A stretch of 50,234 nucleotides of DNA from Methanosphaera sp. WGK6 (GTDB lineage: Archaea; Methanobacteriota; Methanobacteria; Methanobacteriales; Methanobacteriaceae). Positions 44,052 to 50,234 of this stretch are shown here, one piece after another. A program made the position numbers and the translations under genes. Numbering within the stretch: the first letter of the stretch is position 1; each line of letters begins with the position of its first letter. The DNA lies in assembly GCF_001729965.1 (NCBI RefSeq), contig NZ_JRWK01000012.1, positions 1 to 50,234 of the forward strand, given 5' to 3'. The notes beneath the pieces were generated by a model. That model had not been told where the DNA came from. It searched no databases and worked only from the letters and a program-made list of their open reading frames with translations.

Positions 44052-44249
44052 TTATATTGCTAATTCAATATCTTCAGCTTTAACAGTTTTTCTTCCTGCG
44101 TGTTTTGCAAGAGCTACTGCTTGTTTACTGATTTCGTCACCATATTCTTCTAATACTTTTGCTAATTCTACTTTAGCATCGTCGCTTACTCTAGCTGCAC
44201 CTGCGTTTTTAATAATTCTTGCAATTGGTGCTAATGGTAATTCTGCCAT
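44052..44249 (-). CDS. Archaeal histone (HMf-like)
   Basis: A 65-residue histone-fold protein that wraps DNA in archaeal nucleosomes. [42 protein letters not shown] and [12 protein letters not shown] form helices alpha1, 2 and 3 with the conserved arginines. The ribosome-binding site is a strong AGGAGG. A TATA box (ctatttatag read on the plus strand) at about 44298-44307 lies 49-58 bases upstream of the start. Confidence 0.97.
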   Translation of the reverse strand: MAELPLAPIARIIKNAGAARVSDDAKVELAKVLEEYGDEISKQAVALAKHAGRKTVKAEDIELAI

Positions 44250-44559
44250 ATTTTTTTCCTCCTAAATTTTTTATTAATTAATATTCTAACTGTCATTCTA
44301 TTTATAGTTAATTGAAAACTTAAGGATAAATTATAGTTATAACCTCGAATAAATTTTAATTTAATATCCAATACATATAATTTTGATAATGTAAATAGAA
44401 AATAAATTGATATTATAATAAACTTTATTATTCATAGTTTAAACCATAAACATTATAGTATTTCAATAAAATGTAGTTAGCTAATGAAGTATAAAATTAT
44501 ATGTTGATAAAATTTATTAAAAAAAAAGTTGAAAAATAAATTATATCATTTAAACAATA
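44250..44559. promoter_or_regulatory. Histone promoter and gene-free spacer
   Basis: About 310 bases hold no gene. A TATA-like ACTATAAATAG (minus strand) at about 44298-44307 fits the histone promoter. The rest is low-complexity AT-rich sequence. The A-run near 44519-44527 is the likely terminator region of the gene at 44560-44907. Confidence 0.6.
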
Positions 44560-44907
44560 TTATTCATTATCTACCTTTGATGATATTATATCCGTTGCTT
44601 CTAATTTAAATATCACTGGTCTTAATCCATCATTACAACATACTATTGCACATCCAGGTTTATCTGTCCAATCATGGTTATAGAATACTACATTTTCAGC
44701 ACCATGTGCTAATGCAAATACGTATTGATATATTGCCTTCCATGCTTCATCACAAAATCCTTCAGGTTTTGCATAGTCTGCATAGTACACCTGACCTTCT
44801 TCATGAAATGGACATGTACTTAATCCTTCCACACCATATTCATTAGCTAAATCTTCATCTAATGTTGTTTTTAGTACTGTTATTTTAACTTTTTTCATCA
44901 TGTTCAT
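44560..44907 (-). CDS. TIGR04076-like conserved protein
   Basis: A 115-residue protein. VKITVLKTTLDEDLANEYG at the start, CPFHEEGQVYYADYAKPEGF in the middle and the FCDEAWKAIYQYVFALAHG block match the small TIGR04076-type family found in anaerobic archaea and bacteria. Several cysteines (C33, C52, C86, C90, C91, counting roughly) suggest metal or redox binding. GGTGAT precedes the ATG. Its function is not known. Confidence 0.85.
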   Translation of the reverse strand: MNMMKKVKITVLKTTLDEDLANEYGVEGLSTCPFHEEGQVYYADYAKPEGFCDEAWKAIYQYVFALAHGAENVVFYNHDWTDKPGCAIVCCNDGLRPVIFKLEATDIISSKVDNE

Positions 44908-45034
44908 ATTATCACCTACTAATAGTAGTATTTATTAATATTATATTATAAATAATAAAAAATAACAATAGTTATATAATGATTTAGAGAAATATAAAAC
45001 ATACAATACCAACAAAACAGGAAATATAATAACA

Positions 45035-45757
45035 TTGAAACACAAAATTATAAAAAAATACAACAAACAAATAACTGCCTTAAAAAGTGCATTTCCACAA
45101 ACAATACCCATACTAACAGGATTTCTATTTCTAGGATTATCATATGGATTATATTCAAATACACAAGGATTTACATTCATATATCCATTAATACTAAGTT
45201 TAACCATATTTGCAGGGTCTGCAGAATTCATGGTAATTACATTCCTCACAGGTACATTTAACCCACTTCTCACATTCATAGTAACATTCATCATAAATGC
45301 AAGACACATATTTTACTCAATAACCATGCTTGACAAGTACCGAGGATATAACTGGAAAAGTATTTATCTAATATATGGATTATGTGATGAAACATTTGCC
45401 ATAAATCACACAGTACAAATACCATCAAACATAGATAAAGGATGGTTTTACTTTTGGACAACCCTACTTAACCAAATCTACTGGGTTAGTGGTGCAACCC
45501 TCGGAGGACTTATTGGTCCATACATAACATTTAATCTTAAAGGAGTAGATTTTGTACTTACCGCATTATTTGTTGTTATATTTATGAACCAATACAATAA
45601 AGAAGATAATCATACAGGATCATATATAGGACTATTATTTCCCATAATTTCAATAATCATATTTGGTAATGAAAACTTCATAATACCCTCAATGATTTCC
45701 TTTATCATATTCTTCACAATTTTCAGAAAAAAATACGATACAAAAAACAGGAGTTAA
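45035..45757 (+). CDS. azlC: AzlC-family branched-chain amino acid exporter subunit
   Basis: A 240-residue membrane protein, the large subunit of the AzlCD exporter, which pumps branched-chain amino acids out. AFPQTIPILTGFLFLGLSYG at the N-terminus, ITFLTGTFNPLLTFIVTFIINARHIFYS in the middle (the conserved block; only part quoted here as NARHIFYS) and GLCDETFAI are family marks. About seven to eight helices are visible. The TTG at 45035 is used, with AGGA twelve bases upstream; no earlier ATG fits. AzlD follows nine bases downstream. Confidence 0.88.
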   Translation: MKHKIIKKYNKQITALKSAFPQTIPILTGFLFLGLSYGLYSNTQGFTFIYPLILSLTIFAGSAEFMVITFLTGTFNPLLTFIVTFIINARHIFYSITMLDKYRGYNWKSIYLIYGLCDETFAINHTVQIPSNIDKGWFYFWTTLLNQIYWVSGATLGGLIGPYITFNLKGVDFVLTALFVVIFMNQYNKEDNHTGSYIGLLFPIISIIIFGNENFIIPSMISFIIFFTIFRKKYDTKNRS

Positions 45758-45766
45758 AAATAAAAT

Positions 45767-46096
45767 ATGCAACTATATCAAGAAATTATAATAATATTAG
45801 TAGCATCACTAGCAACACTCATCACAAGATTTCTACCATTTATCTTCTTTAGAAGTGATGATAAAACACCAGCATATATTAAATATATGGGAAATGTTTT
45901 ACCCTCATCAGTATTTGGATTAATTGTAATATATGCCCTACGAAATACCACTATCCTAACAGGAAGTCATGGAATTCCCGAAGCAATAGGAATTATCATC
46001 ACAATAATACTATACTACTGGAAACATGACATGATTATACCCATAGTAGGTGGAACTATCAGTTACATGATATTAATCCAATTCATTTTCGTATAA
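45767..46096 (+). CDS. azlD: AzlD-family exporter subunit
   Basis: A 109-residue membrane protein, the small partner of AzlC. ATLITRFLPFIFF near the N-terminus, MGNVLPSSVFGLIVIYALRN in the middle and four hydrophobic helices match AzlD proteins. Length is normal. It lies nine bases after azlC, with a GGAG ribosome-binding site overlapping the azlC stop region. The pair is separated from the surrounding genes by non-coding stretches. Confidence 0.92.
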   Translation: MQLYQEIIIILVASLATLITRFLPFIFFRSDDKTPAYIKYMGNVLPSSVFGLIVIYALRNTTILTGSHGIPEAIGIIITIILYYWKHDMIIPIVGGTISYMILIQFIFV

Positions 46097-46468
46097 TTTA
46101 ATTAACAAAAATTATACTTCATTAAAATTTCTATTTAAATAAAATATAAAATAAATACAAATTATTTATTAAATTCCCTACATAAAACTACCCTAAAAAT
46201 CCAATAAAAAAAAGTATAATATAATAATTTAAAACTAAATTCAAAAAAAACAAGAAAATTCAAATTCTCCACCCAAAAAAAAAATACTAATTCAAACTAT
46301 TTTCAAATGAAAATCAGGAAAAAATATGAATTTTTATAATAACTTAGAAAAATTAGACAAAAAATAACTGAAAAATTTCTTTTAGAAAAAAATAGAAAAT
46401 CATATTAAAAGAAATTAGAAAAGAAGTTTTCCTATATGAAAACTCCCCTAATCTAACTAACTTCTTTC
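46097..46468. other. Non-coding spacer with terminator-like hairpin
   Basis: About 370 A-rich bases between the convergent azlD and adhesin genes; no gene is seen. AGTTTTC (46425-46431) and GAAAACT (46438-46444) form a 7-bp stem with a 6-base loop; on the minus strand it is followed by T-rich sequence and may terminate the adhesin gene. Confidence 0.5.
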
Positions 46469-49400
46469 CTAGTTTTTTATTGTTAGTTCTGTTGTGGTAT
46501 TTCTACCTTCTAGGTATGCTTGTCTATCTCCTGATACTACCATTACATCTTTAAATGTTTTTACTTTTGTTACATTTACATCTTTGATGTCTATGATTCC
46601 ATTTCTTACTGTGTAGAAGATTGTGTTATTTTCTGCATCTCTTATTGTTGCATTATTTACTTTTACACAAACTTTATTTACTCCTACTAGTAGGTTTCCT
46701 TTGTAATCGGTTATGTTTCCTGTTATGTTCATGGTTTTTGTTGTGTTGTCTATGATTACTTTTGTAAATTGTATGTTTATTGGTGATTTTTCTACATGGA
46801 ATACTGTGGTGTTTCTTGTATCTGGGTAGAAGATATCATTTTGGTAGACTGCTTCTACTGTATAGTTTCTGGTATTGTTTTTTCCATCGTCACTTGCCAT
46901 GCCTATTGGTACATGGTAGGTGTATTTTGCTGTGTTATTTTCTACTTTTACTTTAACTACTTTTCCACTTGCATCTTTAAGTGTTACTCCATTTAGTTTG
47001 AAGATTACATATCCGTCTTCATTTATTGCTGTCATGTTTGTTCCATGTGGTGTTATGTCTTTGAGGTGTACGGTGAATTCTATGTCTACATCTTGTTTTG
47101 TTGTGTTTATTGTTGTTACTGTGATTTGTGCGGTTCTTTTTGCGATTTCTGCGGTTGTAACATCAGATATGTTTGCTTCATAATTGTAGGATCCACTGTA
47201 TGATGCAGATAAGTTTTTAGCATTTCTTAAGTATAAGTCTGCTGTTAATGTGTAGGTTACTACTCCATCTACTACTTTGAATTTAAGTGGTGCTTCTGTA
47301 CTGTTAAATGATCCATCATTTCTTAGTGTTTTACCATTTAATTTAAATACTAGGTTACCACCATTTACTTTATCACCATAAATATCTGTTACATATGCAG
47401 TTAGGGTGAATTGTTCACCAATAACACTTTTAACTGGATTTATTATGATAATTGTAGCTCTTTTTTCTACGTTGAATGTGGTTTTATTTGTGCTTGGATT
47501 GTATGATTTGTTTCCATTGTAATTTACAGTTACATTGTTTGTTCCTAGAACTTTTGTAGTGTAGTTTACACTGTATTTTCCATTTGCATCTGTTATTACT
47601 TTTATTGTTTCATCATCGTTTACTGAAATGGTTATTTCAGCATTTGGTACGATGTCATTATCTTCGTCACGTAATTCTCCTTGTATTTCAACGTTTGAAC
47701 CTATTTTCACGGTGTTGTTTGTTATCACAGTTATTGTTGTGTCTTTTACTATTTCTATGTATGCTGTTTTGTTTATTGGCTGGTAGCTTTTATCTTCTGA
47801 GATATATTCGAGTATTATGTTGTTTTCGAATGTTAAGCTACTTTTTGGTATGGTTACGGTTACGTTTCCATTGTTTACTGGGAATTGTTCTGTGTAGTAT
47901 TCACCGTTTATGTTTACTTTCACATACCCGGTTCTTACTGTGTCATTGTATACGTTTCTTATGTTTATTGTGTAGTTTAATGTGTATATGTTATCATTTA
48001 ATGTGATTGTCACATCATCAGGACTGCTTGTTTCAAGGTAGTTACTTATGTAGATGTTATTTGTAGTGTTTTGTGATGAGAAGTCATTAAATAACATGTC
48101 TCGTTTAAAGTCAGTGTTATTATAGAAGCTGTTTCCAGTTACATTTATATTTGTACTTGTTTCACTGTATACTACGTAACTGTTTTCATCGCTTACTGTG
48201 TTGTTAAATAGGTAGTTGTTGTCAAGTATTGTTGATCCATTGTTGTATATTACTGATGTAATTCCATTAGATGATGTTATGTTGTTTGCATTAATTGTAG
48301 TGTTACCAGTTAAGGTGTATATTGCAGCACCAGCATCTGCAGTGTTACCTGATACACTATTGTTAGTTATTATAACAGTACTGTTATCATTTGCAACTGC
48401 TCCACCACGTGTTGCATTATTACATGTTATATTGTTACCAGTTATGTTAGTACTTCCGAATTGACTAGCAATAGCACCACCATAAATACCAGTGTTGTTT
48501 ACTAGTTGATTACCCTCAATTACGGTTACACCATTTTCATTAGCAATAGCACCACCATTAGTAGCATTATTACAAGTCATGGTGTTGTTTATGATGTTAC
48601 CAGAACCAGCCATAATTGCAACACCAGCACCATTATATGCAGTGTTGTTAATCATGGTATTATCAGTTACATTGGTTGTTGTAGTATACCATGAACTTAT
48701 TTTAGTACCTCCAACTGCTCCACCATTAGTAGCATTGTTGTTAATAAAGGTAGTGTTAGTAACTATCGTATTAGAATCTACGTTACCAATAGCACCTCCA
48801 CTTCCAGCAGTGTTATTAGCAAAATAGGAGTTATCCACAATAGATAAACCACCAGAATATGTACCGACAGCACCACCAAAAGCGGATTCTAACTGAACAT
48901 TACTGTAAGGATCATCTGTTTTACCGGTAGCATTAGCTTTGTTACCAGAAAAAGAACTGTTAAAAATTCTAGTTGTAGAGGAACTACCGTATGTTGCAAC
49001 TGCTCCACCATAACTTGCTCTACCTGTAACTGTATTGTTTATGAAGGAAGAATTTATGATAGTTAAATTTCCACCATTTACACATACTGCTCCACCAAGT
49101 ACATAATTAGCTGTTTTAGCATTATTATTTATGAATGTACAGTTTATAAGAGTCATGTTTCCATTTCTATTATATACTGCTCCACCATAACAGTATGATC
49201 CAAAGAATAACCTAGATGTATAATAACCTGTTCCATTAGTAAATACTATGTTTTGTATTGTTATATTATGGGTGTTTGAACCATAACCTGGACCACCAAC
49301 AGCAAAAAATATTGATGAGTTAGTTTGTCCATTAAATATAACAGTTCCATTTCCCATTATATTTACTTTGAAATTTGGACAGTATTCATAGTATGAATAT

Positions 49401-49813
49401 ATAAAGCTTGTTACATTATATGTTCCTTCTTGAACAATAATTCGTGTGTTATTAAACTTACTCATTTTTTGTTCAAAATTATTGAATACACTCTTATAGT
49501 CATATGCTGTTTCTGGAGTTAAACCATCGTTTGTTGCTAATCCATTGGTTGATACATAGTATGTTACTTCACCAGCATCTTCATCCGTTTTTAAACTTTT
49601 ACTTAAAACATTGATTTTATCATTTTCTTCATTTGTTGAAACTGTTACATCATTAGAAGTAACAGAACTATCTATATTTATTGTATCTGTTGTTATATCA
49701 CTAGTATCATTACTTGAAATATCTTCTGCAGATACCATTGAAATTCCTAGAATCATTATAAATAATAATATTATGAAATAGATAGTTTTTGAGTGAATTT
49801 TGATAAAATACAC
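46469..49813 (-). CDS. Adhesin-like surface protein with beta-helix and Ig-like repeats
   Basis: A 1114-residue exported protein. The N-terminus is a signal peptide (FIILLFIMILGISMVSAED). YYVSTNGLATNDGLTPETAY opens a right-handed beta-helix of about residues 90-600, with GGAV and NNT repeats. The remainder (about 610-1114) is made of Ig-like Big domains rich in Asn/Thr. No C-terminal transmembrane anchor is visible; a cell-wall attachment mode is not evident. The start is a GTG at 49813, close to GGGGG; the true start is uncertain. It is one of two adhesins in the window, and the domain order differs from the other. Confidence 0.9.
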   Translation of the reverse strand: MYFIKIHSKTIYFIILLFIMILGISMVSAEDISSNDTSDITTDTINIDSSVTSNDVTVSTNEENDKINVLSKSLKTDEDAGEVTYYVSTNGLATNDGLTPETAYDYKSVFNNFEQKMSKFNNTRIIVQEGTYNVTSFIYSYYEYCPNFKVNIMGNGTVIFNGQTNSSIFFAVGGPGYGSNTHNITIQNIVFTNGTGYYTSRLFFGSYCYGGAVYNRNGNMTLINCTFINNNAKTANYVLGGAVCVNGGNLTIINSSFINNTVTGRASYGGAVATYGSSSTTRIFNSSFSGNKANATGKTDDPYSNVQLESAFGGAVGTYSGGLSIVDNSYFANNTAGSGGAIGNVDSNTIVTNTTFINNNATNGGAVGGTKISSWYTTTTNVTDNTMINNTAYNGAGVAIMAGSGNIINNTMTCNNATNGGAIANENGVTVIEGNQLVNNTGIYGGAIASQFGSTNITGNNITCNNATRGGAVANDNSTVIITNNSVSGNTADAGAAIYTLTGNTTINANNITSSNGITSVIYNNGSTILDNNYLFNNTVSDENSYVVYSETSTNINVTGNSFYNNTDFKRDMLFNDFSSQNTTNNIYISNYLETSSPDDVTITLNDNIYTLNYTINIRNVYNDTVRTGYVKVNINGEYYTEQFPVNNGNVTVTIPKSSLTFENNIILEYISEDKSYQPINKTAYIEIVKDTTITVITNNTVKIGSNVEIQGELRDEDNDIVPNAEITISVNDDETIKVITDANGKYSVNYTTKVLGTNNVTVNYNGNKSYNPSTNKTTFNVEKRATIIIINPVKSVIGEQFTLTAYVTDIYGDKVNGGNLVFKLNGKTLRNDGSFNSTEAPLKFKVVDGVVTYTLTADLYLRNAKNLSASYSGSYNYEANISDVTTAEIAKRTAQITVTTINTTKQDVDIEFTVHLKDITPHGTNMTAINEDGYVIFKLNGVTLKDASGKVVKVKVENNTAKYTYHVPIGMASDDGKNNTRNYTVEAVYQNDIFYPDTRNTTVFHVEKSPINIQFTKVIIDNTTKTMNITGNITDYKGNLLVGVNKVCVKVNNATIRDAENNTIFYTVRNGIIDIKDVNVTKVKTFKDVMVVSGDRQAYLEGRNTTTELTIKN

Positions 49814-50181
49814 CCCCTATTATTATAACTGACTAAAATGTAAAATTTTTAGTCATACTTATTTATGAAAAACATATATATATATATATATCACTAATTT
49901 TAGAAGATGAAATTTGAATTAAGGAGTAATTTATAAAATAAAAGTAGAATTTAAGCCAAAAAATCTCTAAATCATTGAACAAAGTACTGATTTTTTTGTA
50001 TTTAAAATTTTAATTTATAAAATAATATTTAAAATAACCAATGATAATATTATTTTGTTGAAAATATATTACTATATAACTTCAGAGAAAACTAGTTTTT
50101 TAATCATAAGTTACATCTATAAAAAAAATGGTGATGGTGAAAGATTATTTTTCTTCGGAAATATTCTCCTAAGAATTTTTC
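49814..50181. other. Non-coding spacer
   Basis: Between the adhesin start and the partial frame at the right edge no gene is seen. The stretch is AT-rich and holds the (AT)9 repeat and probably the adhesin promoter. Confidence 0.5.
49874..49891. repeat. (AT)9 simple repeat
   Basis: Nine AT units at 49874-49891 upstream of the adhesin gene start (49813). Such dinucleotide runs can change length and may affect expression of surface proteins, or may simply provide TATA-like DNA. Confidence 0.8.
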
Positions 50182-50234
50182 TTATTTTTTATCATGTGAA
50201 TTTATGAGTTTTTGAGCCAATTGTATGTATTGTG
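50182..50234 (-). CDS. Possible C-terminal fragment of a gene running off the window
   Basis: On the minus strand a frame enters at the right edge and reads QYIQLAQKLINSHDKK before a TAA at 50182-50184. The composition is plausible for a protein end, but the length is too short for any assignment. The distance from the stop to the next T-run is longer than in other genes here, which leaves doubt. Confidence 0.25.
   Translation of the reverse strand, partial: QYIQLAQKLINSHDKK

Noticed and set aside
44941-45309. Minus-strand frame overlapping azlC
   Set aside because: azlC on the plus strand has clear family motifs; the antisense frame has no recognised features.

Overview
The window looks like a chromosomal segment of an AT-rich methanogenic archaeon of the order Methanobacteriales, most likely a Methanosphaera or close relative. 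The archaeal affiliation is direct: archaeal RNA polymerase subunits D, N and K sit among ribosomal proteins in the order S13-S4-S11-RpoD-L18e-L13-S9-RpoN-RpoK-enolase-ferredoxin-S2. There is also a one-domain archaeal histone, a Cbf5-type pseudouridine synthase, and the archaeal modified mevalonate pathway (mevalonate kinase, isopentenyl phosphate kinase, type 2 IPP isomerase, isoprenyl diphosphate synthase). Two very large Asn/Thr-rich 'adhesin-like' beta-helix proteins and extremely AT-rich spacers point to a gut Methanosphaera-like organism. The species call is an inference.

Layout. (1) 1-7.9 kb is accessory sequence: a zinc-ribbon/HEXXH protein, a decayed gene with three in-frame stops, GC-rich ACGACCGT repeats, a PacL-like small membrane protein followed by a P1B-type metal ATPase, and small hypothetical proteins. 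(2) 8-12.3 kb is a potassium region: TrkH/KtrB-like transporter (+), then two voltage-gated-like K+ channels (-), the first followed by two small genes, one of which resembles the C-terminus of the CRISPR type I-B protein Cas8b. (3) 12.3-24.4 kb is almost entirely minus strand and holds redox, thiol and signalling genes: iron-sulfur flavoprotein, glutamate-cysteine-ligase-like protein overlapping a class II amidotransferase, flavodoxin-GPx-flavodoxin operon, a frameshifted cation efflux pump, a class M sirtuin overlapping a zinc-containing macrodomain, a decayed flavodoxin/ferredoxin-type gene, a GNAT-like protein, twin alpha/beta hydrolases, another flavodoxin and a carboxymuconolactone-decarboxylase-like protein. 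(4) 24.5-28.2 kb is the first adhesin-like protein. (5) 28.4-33.6 kb is the isoprenoid operon with an RNase J-type nuclease embedded in it. (6) 34.1-34.9 kb is a MEMO-family gene on the opposite strand. (7) 35.0-41.3 kb is the ribosomal protein/RNA polymerase/enolase block. (8) 41.6-44.9 kb contains tRNA-Ser(GGA), cbf5, a NudC-type Nudix hydrolase, the histone and a TIGR04076-like protein. (9) 45.0-46.1 kb is an AzlCD amino-acid exporter pair, and 46.5-49.8 kb is the second adhesin-like protein.

How the genes fit together. The mevalonate kinase to isoprenyl diphosphate synthase operon supplies archaeal membrane lipid precursors. The S13-to-S2 block supplies translation and transcription machinery. 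The 12-24 kb region has a concentration of flavin/thiol chemistry (several flavodoxin-fold proteins, a 2-Cys glutathione peroxidase, a gamma-glutamyl ligase/amidotransferase pair, an AhpD-like fold) that suggests oxidative-stress or electrophile handling in a strict anaerobe, together with a sirtuin/macrodomain ADP-ribosylation couple. The least explained items are the sirtuin/macrodomain pair, the gamma-glutamyl ligase/amidotransferase pair next to GPx, the orphan Cas8b-like protein linked to a K+ channel with a changed filter, and the ACGACCGT repeats. All functional assignments come from reading motifs; no database search was run.
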